A model generated the notes under the pieces. The model did no database searches. It was not told where the DNA came from and saw only the letters and a list, made by a program, of their open reading frames with translations. A stretch of DNA of 5,454 bases, taken from Ruminococcus sp. CAG:254. Lineage in GTDB: Bacteria > Bacillota > Clostridia > Oscillospirales > Ruminococcaceae. Shown one piece after another: positions 1-4,477 of the stretch (positions are counted from its first letter, which is position 1; each line of letters opens with the position of its first letter). A program made the position numbers and the translations under genes. The stretch covers positions 1 to 5,454 of the forward strand of contig HF997833.1 in assembly GCA_000433635.1 (NCBI GenBank). The letters run 5' to 3'.

Positions 1-49
1 GCATTTTTGAAAAATTGCTGGATCAAAAAACTTTTTCGTTGCCTGCGGC
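1..49 (-). repeat. Dispersed intergenic repeat, copy A (cut by window edge)
   Basis: Positions 1-49 match the reverse complement of 5393-5442. The first 20 bases are identical, followed by a five-base divergent patch, a shared 11-base AAAAAC-TTTTT core, one inserted base and a shared GCCTGCGGC end, about 45 identical positions in all. Copy B contains a near-perfect hairpin (5422-5445), and the outer part of that hairpin in copy A falls off the window edge. It lies in non-coding DNA, so a REP/MITE-like intergenic repeat is the simplest reading. The family name is not recognised. Confidence 0.7.
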
Positions 50-111
50 TCGTTTTTTTCGCCTTTTTCCCAAAAACCCCACCCCATTTCCCAGAAATTC
101 CACAAAAAAGT
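50..111. other. Intergenic interval, no gene seen
   Basis: This stretch between the repeat and the ackA promoter is made of T-, C- and A-runs. The open frame through it has no ribosome site and biased, low-complexity content. Nothing functional is recognised apart from possible A-tract curvature just upstream of the promoter. Confidence 0.5.
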
Positions 112-140
112 TTGACAGTCGAAAAAAAACATGCTATAAT
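112..140 (+). promoter_or_regulatory. Consensus sigma-A promoter for ackA
   Basis: TTGACA (112-117) and TATAAT (135-140) are separated by exactly 17 bp, and a TGn extended -10 element sits at 132-134. Both hexamers are perfect, so this should be a strong housekeeping promoter. Transcription should start near 146-147, giving an untranslated leader of about 167 nt before ackA. Confidence 0.9.
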
Positions 141-145
141 AAAAA

Positions 146-219
146 CGGGTGTCGGTCGATGACGGTCGCTGTGGATTTTTTTATGGAAATCTATTGCGGC
201 GGCGATCGACTCTCACCCG
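146..219 (+). promoter_or_regulatory. Elongated symmetric hairpin in ackA leader RNA
   Basis: Pairing by hand gives one continuous rod with paired coordinates summing to 365. 146-151 pairs with 214-219 (CGGGTG/CACCCG), then comes a 3x3 internal loop. 155-160 pairs with 205-210 (GTCGAT/ATCGAC), followed by a 4x4 internal loop. 165-169 pairs with 196-200 with one G-U, then a single T-T mismatch. 171-178 pairs with 187-194 with two G-U pairs, and the terminal loop is 179-186. No bulge breaks the symmetry. The base of the rod coincides with the predicted transcription start, so the mRNA would begin with this hairpin. It could stabilise the 5' end or be a regulatory domain. No known riboswitch class is recognised. 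Confidence 0.65.
172..185 (+). repeat. 14-nt direct repeat, copy 1
   Basis: The sequence TGGATTTTTTTATG occurs here, in the tip of the leader hairpin, and again at 303-316, where its last three bases are the ackA start codon. The two copies are identical over 14 bases. The partner strand of the hairpin (187-193) could in principle pair with either copy. Confidence 0.7.
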
Positions 220-317
220 CATCATTCCATAACGATTTATGGATTATGGAAAAAGAATCAGGAAATGAACGGTGCTCCAACACCGGCATCATCAGAAAGG
301 ATTGGATTTTTTTATGA
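183..317 (+). CDS. Possible 44-codon upstream ORF overlapping ackA start
   Basis: An ATG at 183 opens a frame of 44 codons whose TGA (315-317) overlaps the ackA ATG (314-316) as ATGA, the classic layout for translational coupling. An in-frame ATG at 159 and another at 246 could also be used. Against a real peptide, none of these ATGs has a recognisable Shine-Dalgarno sequence, the frame runs through strong RNA hairpins, and the product (starting MEIYCGGDRLSP and ending RKDWIFL) resembles no family I know. It is more likely leader RNA with an incidental open frame, but the exact overlap is worth recording. Confidence 0.2.
   Translation: MEIYCGGDRLSPASFHNDLWIMEKESGNERCSNTGIIRKDWIFL
226..285 (+). 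promoter_or_regulatory. Two further leader hairpins before ackA
   Basis: Hairpin 2 pairs 226-232 with 237-243 (TCCATAA/TTATGGA) around the four-base loop CGAT. A second TTATGGA at 244-250 offers an alternative partner for the same 5' arm. Hairpin 3 pairs 270-274 with 281-285 (CGGTG/CACCG) around a six-base loop. Neither is followed by a U-run, so they are not terminators. Hairpin 3 ends nine bases before the ackA ribosome site (294-301). Confidence 0.45.
303..316 (+). repeat. 14-nt direct repeat, copy 2, at ackA start
   Basis: This is the second identical copy of the 14-mer at 172-185. It fills the spacer between the ackA ribosome site and the start codon and includes the ATG, so pairing of this copy would affect initiation. 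Confidence 0.7.
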
Positions 318-1516
318 TTATTCTCGTTGTAAATGCTGGCAGCTCCTCTCTGAAATATCAGTTGATTGATATGAAAGATGAATCTGTAATCGCAAAAGGA
401 AACTGCGACCGAATCGGCATTGATGGTCATCTGAGTCACAAGACTGCGGATGGCAGAAAAGTAGAGGAAGACTGCAATTTCCCGACCCATGCGGAAGCAT
501 TTGAACGGCTGGTACAGGCTCTGACTACTGGTGATGCTGCGGTCATTTCCAGCATGGATGAAGTATCTGCTGTTGGTCACCGTGTCGTACAGGGTGCAGA
601 ACTGTTCACCAAGACTACACTGGTTACCGATGAAGTCATTGACGAAATCGAAAACCTGAAGGAACTCGCTCCGGTTCATAACCACGGTCACGCACTGGCT
701 CTGTGGGCTTGCAAGAAGACCATGCCGAACATTCCGCAGGTTGTTGTATTTGATACTGCATTCCACCAGACTATTCCGCAGAAGGCATTTATGTATGGTT
801 TCCCATATGAAGATTACGAACAGTATCACGTTCGGAAGTATGGCTTCCACGGAACTTCTCACCGCTTTGTAACTGCAAAACTGGCAGAAGTTATGGGCAA
901 AGACCTGAAGGATTTGAAGGTTGTTTCCTGTCACTTGGGCAACGGCTCTTCTATCACGGCTGTTAAGGGCGGCGAATCCATTGATACAACCATGGGCTTT
1001 ACACCGCTGGATGGTGTCCTGATGGGAACTCGTTGCGGTGCGGTTGACCCGTCCGCAGTTACCTATGTAGCTGGTAAGCATGGCTTCCATGTTGCAGATA
1101 TGGACAACTACATGAACAAGAAGTCTGGTATGCTGGGTATTTCCGGTCTGTCCTCTGACTTCCGGGACATCACTGCTGCGTCTGAAAAGGGTGATGCACG
1201 GGCAACACTGGCAAAGGATATGCTGGTTTATGATATTAAGAAGGACATCGGTGCATTTGCAGCAATCATGAACGGTCTGGATGCTGTAATCTTTACAGGC
1301 GGTATTGGTGAAAACGCTCCGAACTGCCGGGAAGAAGTTTGCGAAAACCTCGAATATCTGGGCATCAAGATTGACAAGGAAGTCAACAACTTCAAGGGCG
1401 AACTGAAGAAGATTTCTACACCGGATTCCAAGGTAGAAGTTTGGGTGATTCCGACCAATGAAGAATTGCTGATTGCAAGAGATACACTGGCAATGGTAGA
1501 AGGTTTGAAGAAGTAA
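314..1516 (+). CDS. ackA: Acetate kinase
   Basis: Acetate kinase interconverts acetyl phosphate + ADP and acetate + ATP in the cytoplasm, the ATP-yielding step of acetate fermentation. The 400-aa length is normal for the family. Landmarks known from the Methanosarcina enzyme are visible, one residue lower: N7 in VVNAGSSSLK, R90 in GHRVVQG, D147 in VFDTAFH, H179 in YGFHGTSH, R240 in GTRCGAVDP and E383 in TNEELLIARDT, plus the nucleotide-site motif FTGGIGENA (327-335). The ATG at 314 is chosen because MIILVVNAGSSS is the conserved N-terminus and AGAAAGGA (294-301) lies 12 nt upstream. The longer frame from 272 adds 14 unconserved residues. No phosphotransacetylase gene is adjacent, and the gene is flanked by its own promoter, structured leader and terminator. 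Codon use (many AAG, CTG, GGT/GGC) suggests high expression. Family and function are secure. Confidence 0.98.
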   Translation: MIILVVNAGSSSLKYQLIDMKDESVIAKGNCDRIGIDGHLSHKTADGRKVEEDCNFPTHAEAFERLVQALTTGDAAVISSMDEVSAVGHRVVQGAELFTKTTLVTDEVIDEIENLKELAPVHNHGHALALWACKKTMPNIPQVVVFDTAFHQTIPQKAFMYGFPYEDYEQYHVRKYGFHGTSHRFVTAKLAEVMGKDLKDLKVVSCHLGNGSSITAVKGGESIDTTMGFTPLDGVLMGTRCGAVDPSAVTYVAGKHGFHVADMDNYMNKKSGMLGISGLSSDFRDITAASEKGDARATLAKDMLVYDIKKDIGAFAAIMNGLDAVIFTGGIGENAPNCREEVCENLEYLGIKIDKEVNNFKGELKKISTPDSKVEVWVIPTNEELLIARDTLAMVEGLKK

Positions 1517-1547
1517 GCCGTTTGCATCATTGCAGGAAACCAGAAAG

Positions 1548-1583
1548 AAAACCGTTGTCGGAGCGATTCGGCAGCGGTTTTTT
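1548..1583 (+). terminator. Intrinsic terminator of ackA
   Basis: Bases 1551-1560 pair with 1569-1578 (10 bp, two G-U) around an eight-base loop. The stem is extended by A-T pairs and followed by six T's at 1578-1583. It lies 31 nt beyond the ackA stop codon. Confidence 0.92.
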
Positions 1584-1618
1584 GGTATACTGGAAGTAAA
1601 CGAATGTGGTTGTAAAAT
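1583..1618 (+). promoter_or_regulatory. Candidate promoter region for the DUF896 gene
   Basis: Two weak candidates exist. TGGTATACT at 1583-1591 is an extended -10 with no recognisable -35, and its first base is the end of the ackA terminator T-run. TAAAAT at 1613-1618 has a poor -35 (CTGGAA, 1590-1595) at 17 bp. The same TGGTATACT word serves as the parA -10 at 4515-4523, which slightly favours the first. Neither is certain. Confidence 0.35.
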
Positions 1619-1631
1619 ACGAGCCGCAGGC
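1619..1631 (+). repeat. Partial repeat unit (GCCGCAGGC core)
   Basis: ACGAGCCGCAGGC matches the reverse complement of 41-53 in copy A over 13 bases. Its nine-base core (1623-1631) also occurs in copy B at 5393-5401. Only this module of the repeat is present here, without the A/T-rich hairpin half. It lies between ackA and the DUF896 gene. Confidence 0.45.
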
Positions 1632-1660
1632 AAAATAAACCAAAACAGGAGGAATTTCTC

Positions 1661-1873
1661 ATGACACCAGAAAAAATTGCAAGAATCAATGAACTTGCAA
1701 AAAAACAAAAAGCCGGAACATTAACCGATGCCGAAAAAGAAGAACAAGCTGCTCTGCGGCTGGAATACCGTCAGAGCGTTGTCGGCAACCTCAGACAACA
1801 GCTGAACAACGTGGAATTTGTAGAGCCAGACGGCAAAAAAACAAGACCTTGCCATAACAAGAAGAAAAAATAA
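1661..1873 (+). CDS. DUF896 (YnzC/UPF0291) family small protein
   Basis: This is a 70-aa cytoplasmic protein of the DUF896 family. The N-terminal half carries the family signature IARINELAKKQKAGTLTDAE (residues 6-25), followed by KEEQAALRLEY and NLRQQL, which in Bacillus YnzC form a short two-helix bundle. The C-terminal tail (about 56-70) is rich in lysine and ends PCHNKKKK, which may be disordered. The ATG at 1661 has a perfect AGGAGG (1647-1652) at 8 nt. Relatives in Bacillus are SOS- or stress-linked in some cases, but the molecular function is not established and I assign none. It is separated from ackA by a terminator and ends in another terminator-like hairpin, so it is probably monocistronic. 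A helical DNA-binding role is possible but unsupported. The family call is strong. Confidence 0.92.
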   Translation: MTPEKIARINELAKKQKAGTLTDAEKEEQAALRLEYRQSVVGNLRQQLNNVEFVEPDGKKTRPCHNKKKK

Positions 1874-1882
1874 CATTTCCTC

Positions 1883-1912
1883 TTGACAAGGTGAAATTGC
1901 ATATGGTATAAT
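1883..1912 (+). promoter_or_regulatory. Consensus promoter inside the DUF896 terminator region
   Basis: TTGACA (1883-1888) and TATAAT (1907-1912) are both perfect, with an 18-bp spacer and a TGn extended -10 (1904-1906). The predicted start is near 1919. The next strong ribosome site is that of the amidase, so this promoter would make a leader of about 290 nt. The promoter begins 10 bp past the DUF896 stop codon and its -10 touches the base of the hairpin at 1911-1954. Confidence 0.85.
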
Positions 1913-1958
1913 CGTCATGAAGAAAGCAGGCAGGTCTGTTTTCTTCGTGACGATTTTT
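1911..1958 (+). terminator. Long hairpin with U-tract overlapping a promoter start
   Basis: Bases 1911-1929 pair with 1936-1954 (coordinates sum to 3865): 19 consecutive pairs, two of them G-U, around a six-base loop, followed by TTTTT at 1954-1958. For RNA coming from the DUF896 gene this is a good intrinsic terminator. RNA starting at about 1919 lacks the outer eight 5' bases. Its stem would end at 1946, seven bases short of the U-tract, and should not terminate. Confidence 0.7.
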
Positions 1959-2008
1959 ATATTTGATAAGAAGAATCACATAAAAAAATTGGTCGACAGA
2001 CTTCTGTT

Positions 2009-2083
2009 GAAAGGGCAAAAACCCATTAAAATGACCATTCAAAATGTAGATGGAAGATTTTTAATGGTGTTCTGTGCCCTTTC
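2009..2083. repeat. 75-nt palindromic element of unknown origin
   Basis: The outer arms GAAAGGGC (2009-2016) and GCCCTTTC (2076-2083) match over 8 bp. Next, CCATTAAAA (2023-2031) pairs with TTTTAATGG (2059-2067) over 9 bp, and CCAT (2035-2038) pairs with ATGG (2050-2053). Together they make a tall imperfect hairpin in either strand. Possibilities are a decayed MITE with inverted ends or an RNA domain of the amidase leader. No clear target-site duplication is visible and no transposon family is recognised. Confidence 0.55.
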
Positions 2084-2157
2084 TTAGTTTTAAATTAGTA
2101 GTACTTTAAAATTACATAATATTACAAATCAATGTACTGATTGAAAAACAGGAAAGT

Positions 2158-2207
2158 GCAAAGATCCTACTAAATTTCTTTTGCAAAAAGGAAAAGGAGG
2201 ACTTTGC
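2158..2207 (+). promoter_or_regulatory. Helix sequestering the amidase ribosome-binding site
   Basis: GCAAAG (2158-2163) pairs with CTTTGC (2202-2207), and after one bulged A, TCCT (2165-2168) pairs with AGGA (2198-2201). This gives ten pairs that cover half of the AAGGAGG site (2194-2200) and all of the spacer up to the ATG at 2209. Inside the loop, 2175-2181 can pair with 2187-2193. The ribosome site itself is excellent, so this fold would hold translation low unless opened by a ligand, a protein, an sRNA or temperature. Confidence 0.55.
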
Positions 2208-2208
2208 C

Positions 2209-2841
2209 ATGTTATTAAGACCAGATTTTACATTCTACCTGAAAGGGATTCGTGTGCGGCGATATGATTTGACGCAGCATAATCCCAATGCAATTCCAAT
2301 GCCGACCGCTGTCATGGACAGGGATTCCATTGTTGGCATTACCATTCACAACACGAACCGCAAACCATCGCTTTACAGCATGGGAACAGCGGAGCAGTGC
2401 GTCTGGAAAACGATGCACCAAGAACTAAAAGATGTGCGGGTACACTTCTATGTGGACGAATACGGGGCGTGGCAAACGCTGCCGTTACAGCTCGCAGGCT
2501 GGCACGCTACAGATGGGGCAGGGAACGGAAATCGCCGTACCATTGCCATTGAATGTGCGATGTCGCCGAACAATACCATAGAAGACCGGCTTTCTGAGAA
2601 CAATTGTGCCAAGCTTGCCGCTTGCCTGTTGATTTGGATGAACCTGCCAAAGGCAGCCTTGTTCACCCATACCTATTGGCTGAATTGCAGAGATGGCATA
2701 ATTGGCAGTCGGGAAGAGTTGAATACCCATCCACATCCCTATAAGATGTGCCCGTCCTATATTTTGCCCCATTGGGATGCATTTGAGGAACGGGTCTGGG
2801 CGTACTATGACCAAATGCTTGCAACCATTGCGGCTGCATAA
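2209..2841 (+). CDS. N-acetylmuramoyl-L-alanine amidase (Amidase_2/PGRP fold)
   Basis: This 210-aa protein is predicted to be a zinc hydrolase that cuts the bond between MurNAc and L-Ala in peptidoglycan. Family features: GITIHNT with zinc ligand H47, VHFYVDEYGAWQTLP (78-92), GWHA followed by GAGNGNRRTIAIECAMS (97-119), and KMCP with K179 and zinc ligand C181. The middle zinc histidine is either H154 (THTYW, with a longer than usual spacing to C181) or H174/H176 (HPHPYKMCP). It is essentially one catalytic domain, with no signal peptide, membrane segment or cell-wall-binding repeats. That resembles a phage or prophage endolysin core, but no holin or other phage gene is near. AAGGAGG lies 8 nt before the ATG and may be masked by a leader helix. 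The gene has its own promoter region and terminator. It could be a prophage relic or a domesticated autolysin. Confidence 0.9.
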   Translation: MLLRPDFTFYLKGIRVRRYDLTQHNPNAIPMPTAVMDRDSIVGITIHNTNRKPSLYSMGTAEQCVWKTMHQELKDVRVHFYVDEYGAWQTLPLQLAGWHATDGAGNGNRRTIAIECAMSPNNTIEDRLSENNCAKLAACLLIWMNLPKAALFTHTYWLNCRDGIIGSREELNTHPHPYKMCPSYILPHWDAFEERVWAYYDQMLATIAAA

Positions 2842-2857
2842 TGAAGAATGAAACAGA

Positions 2858-2893
2858 AAACGGGAACGTTCAAAAAATAGCGTTCTCGTTTTT
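2858..2893 (+). terminator. Intrinsic terminator of the amidase gene
   Basis: Bases 2861-2868 pair with 2881-2888 (8 bp with one G-U), extended by three A-T pairs, around a 12-base loop. TTTTT follows at 2889-2893. It lies 16 nt after the stop codon. The upstream A-run makes it weakly usable in the opposite direction as well. Confidence 0.85.
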
Positions 2894-2915
2894 CTATAGC
2901 ACGAAAAATAGAAAC

Positions 2916-2931
2916 TGTTTCACATGAAACA
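2916..2931. other. parS: parS-like ParB-binding site 1
   Basis: TGTTTCACATGAAACA matches the Firmicutes parS consensus TGTTNCACGTGAAACA at 15 of 16 positions. The one difference is A for G in the central CACGTG. The 7-bp arms TGTTTCA/TGAAACA are perfect. It is intergenic, 23 bp beyond the amidase terminator. A second such site at 4478-4493 and parA just downstream support the call. Confidence 0.85.
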
Positions 2932-2962
2932 AAGCTTTTTTAAAATGGGAGGTTGTGAAAGG

Positions 2963-2998
2963 ATGCGTTGCACCGTTACAGCTCCATGCAAGGCATAA
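2963..2998 (+). CDS. Putative 11-aa leader peptide of the MFS gene
   Basis: The short frame MRCTVTAPCKA has GGGAGG (2947-2952) 10 nt upstream, a good ribosome site with no other gene to serve. Its last six codons lie in the 5' arm and loop of a perfect 11-bp hairpin (2981-3016), and its stop (2996-2998) falls in the loop. This matches the design of leader peptides for inducible resistance genes of the erm/mef type, where drug-stalled ribosomes on the leader change the fold and expose the next ribosome site. A longer version from ATG 2945 has no ribosome site. The peptide does not match a leader sequence I know, so the function is inferred from architecture only. Confidence 0.45.
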   Translation: MRCTVTAPCKA

Positions 2999-3016
2999 CG
3001 GATGATTGCATGGAGC
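2981..3016 (+). promoter_or_regulatory. Attenuator hairpin over leader peptide
   Basis: GCTCCATGCAA (2981-2991) and TTGCATGGAGC (3006-3016) are perfect inverted repeats of 11 bp around a 14-base loop. No U-run follows, so it is not a simple terminator. A ribosome on the leader frame would melt it. The loop segment AACGGATGA (2997-3005) can pair with 3023-3032 (nine pairs, one bulge), which would compete with the helix that hides the MFS ribosome site. Confidence 0.6.
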
Positions 3017-3020
3017 ATTT

Positions 3021-3075
3021 GCTCATTCCGTTTACCTTGCAAATCTGGATGTGATTGGAAACAGATGGAAGGAGC
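3021..3075 (+). promoter_or_regulatory. Helix sequestering the MFS ribosome-binding site
   Basis: Bases 3021-3033 pair with 3063-3075 (coordinates sum to 6096): 12 pairs with one A-G mismatch and two G-U. The 3' arm contains GGAAGGAG (3067-3074), the ribosome site for the ATG at 3086. In this fold translation would be restricted. It can coexist with the 2981-3016 hairpin but not with pairing of 2997-3005 to 3023-3032, which gives a two-state switch. Confidence 0.5.
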
Positions 3076-3085
3076 AAGGTATTTT

Positions 3086-4360
3086 ATGAAATCATTTTAT
3101 GAACTACGATTTTTTTTGATTCTTTGGCTGACACAGGCGTTCTCCTCGCTGGGGAGTGCCATGACCAATTTTGCACTGGTGTTGTGGCTCTATCAGGACA
3201 GCGGTTCTGCTCTGAAAACTGCCATGCTCACCGTGTGCTCGTATGCCCCCTATGTGCTTTTGAGTATCTTTGCCGGCGTAATCAGTGACCGCTGGAACAA
3301 GAAAGCCGTCATGCTGGTCTGCGATAGCGTTGCAGCAGCCGGCACATTGGTGATTGTGCTTTTCTTGCAGTTGCGTCTGCTTGCCGTCTGGCATTTATAT
3401 TTGCTGAATGCCTGCAATGGGCTGATGAATGCAGTGCAGTCGCCTGCCTCAGATGTTGCCACAACACTGCTCACACCGAAGAAATATTATCAGAAAACCA
3501 GCGGACTGCGTTCTTTTTCTAACTCGTTGGTTTCTATGCTGACCCCTGTCCTTGCAACGGCATTCTTTGCCTTTGGTGGGTTGAAAGCTGTGATTGCATT
3601 TGACCTCAGTACATTTGCAGTTGCCTTTTTGGTGCTGTTGCTGTGGATACCGATTCCGGAAGTTCCGCATACGACCGAGCAAACAGAATCCTGTTTGCAG
3701 GCTGCCAAGGCGGGGCTGGTCTATCTGCGGTCGAACCGAGGTATTTTCTGGCTGATTTTGTTTTTATCCAGCATCAATTTGATTGCTTCTATGCATCAGG
3801 CAGCCCTTCCAGCAAGAATTCTGCCACAGCAGGGAGAAACCGCTTTGGGCATCGTGAACAGCTGTGTTGGATTTGCCACGCTGCTGGGCAGCTTGCTGGC
3901 AGTGTTTTGTCCGAAACCGAAAAATAGAGCCACTGCTATTTGTAATTGTCTGCTGGTTGCTATGAGTACGGAAAATTTTCTGCTGGCATTCGGCAGAAAT
4001 CCCGTTATTTGGTGTATCGGGTCAATATTCGGCTGGGGACTGATTCCTTTAATGAGTGCAAACTATGACGTTCTTTTCCGGAGCAGTGTGCCGAAAGAAA
4101 TGCAGGGGCGTGTCTATGCCGTCCGCAACACGCTTCAGTTTTTCACCATTCCAGTGGGGTATTTTCTGGGCGGCTTTCTGGTAGATGATGTTCTAGAACC
4201 GTGGATGGCAGCCACACAATCTGAATGGCTGCGGCAGTTGTTTGGAACAGGGCTTGGTTCTGGAGCAGCTGTATTGTTTGCCGGACTGGGCGTTGCCGGA
4301 GTTGCTGTATGCTTGATTTTTCGGAACAGTGCTTCGCTCCGAGCCTTAGATAGTGAATAA
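3086..4360 (+). CDS. MFS efflux transporter, macrolide-efflux (MefA-like) type
   Basis: This 424-aa inner-membrane transporter of the major facilitator superfamily probably exports a drug or other small molecule by proton antiport. The N-terminus (FLILWLTQAFSSLGSAMTNFALVLWL, residues 10-35) follows the MefA-like pattern. MFS motif A is GVISDRWNKK (64-73) between the second and third membrane segments, and VPKEMQGRVYAVRN (335-348) is a conserved loop in this subgroup. About ten to twelve hydrophobic segments alternate with short loops, and a polar central loop spans about 191-215. The ATG at 3086 fits the homologous start and has GGAAGGAG upstream. The frame is open from 3002, but that would place the attenuator in coding sequence. 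The gene lies between two parS-like sites and has its own leader and terminator. The substrate cannot be read from sequence. Confidence 0.9.
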   Translation: MKSFYELRFFLILWLTQAFSSLGSAMTNFALVLWLYQDSGSALKTAMLTVCSYAPYVLLSIFAGVISDRWNKKAVMLVCDSVAAAGTLVIVLFLQLRLLAVWHLYLLNACNGLMNAVQSPASDVATTLLTPKKYYQKTSGLRSFSNSLVSMLTPVLATAFFAFGGLKAVIAFDLSTFAVAFLVLLLWIPIPEVPHTTEQTESCLQAAKAGLVYLRSNRGIFWLILFLSSINLIASMHQAALPARILPQQGETALGIVNSCVGFATLLGSLLAVFCPKPKNRATAICNCLLVAMSTENFLLAFGRNPVIWCIGSIFGWGLIPLMSANYDVLFRSSVPKEMQGRVYAVRNTLQFFTIPVGYFLGGFLVDDVLEPWMAATQSEWLRQLFGTGLGSGAAVLFAGLGVAGVAVCLIFRNSASLRALDSE

Positions 4361-4368
4361 AAATAGAC

Positions 4369-4401
4369 CTCCGCTGCAATGATTTTTCGGTTGCAGCAGA
4401 G
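4369..4401. repeat. Inverted repeat after the MFS gene
   Basis: CTCCGCTGCAA (4369-4379) pairs with TTGCAGCAGAG (4391-4401): ten pairs and one C-A mismatch around an 11-base loop. On the + strand it is followed by an A-run, so it is not a + strand terminator. On the - strand it has only a weak T-rich tail. It lies just upstream of the clear terminator at 4424-4461. Confidence 0.5.
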
Positions 4402-4423
4402 AAAAAAGAATGTTAAATCATCG

Positions 4424-4461
4424 AAAAAACCGCTTGTCTGCCTGAAAACAAGCGGTTTTTT
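4424..4461 (+). terminator. Strong, bidirectional-type terminator after MFS gene
   Basis: CCGCTTGT (4430-4437) pairs with ACAAGCGG (4448-4455), extended by six A-T pairs (AAAAAA 4424-4429 with TTTTTT 4456-4461), around a ten-base loop. With A's before and T's after, it can work on both strands. It isolates the MFS gene from parA. Confidence 0.93.
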
Positions 4462-4477
4462 GTTGGATGGCTGGGAA

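Larger units (their letters stand above)
1919..2208 (+). other. Long amidase leader region without a convincing gene
   Basis: This stretch contains a 5'-terminal hairpin (1919-1946), the palindromic element at 2009-2083, a small hairpin (2129-2133 with 2140-2144), and a helix enclosing the amidase ribosome site (2158-2207). A 56-codon frame starting at 1917 overlaps the predicted transcription start, has no ribosome site and coincides with the hairpins, so it is not called. The rest (about 2088-2157) is A/T-rich with no recognised element. Confidence 0.55.

Noticed and set aside
15..182. In-frame extension of the upstream ORF before 183
   Set aside because: It spans the repeat and the ackA promoter, upstream of the predicted transcription start, so it would not be on the mRNA.
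191..1708. 505-codon open frame on the - strand, antisense to ackA
   Set aside because: It is a shadow of ackA. The product is cysteine- and histidine-rich with no recognisable family, no ribosome site is seen, and it runs backwards through the ackA terminator.
1917..2087. 56-codon frame (MKKAGRSVFFVT...) on the + strand
   Set aside because: Its ATG coincides with the predicted transcription start, leaving no room for a ribosome site, and most of it is hairpin sequence. An open frame of this length is not rare by chance. Leaderless translation cannot be fully excluded.
2209..2841. Prophage region
   Set aside because: Only the amidase is phage-like. No integrase, holin, structural gene or attachment-site repeat is visible, and the neighbours are core chromosomal genes.
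3002..3085. N-terminal extension of the MFS protein from ATG 3002
   Set aside because: The added 28 residues are not like an MFS N-terminus, the ATG lies in the attenuator hairpin loop, and a good ribosome site serves the ATG at 3086.
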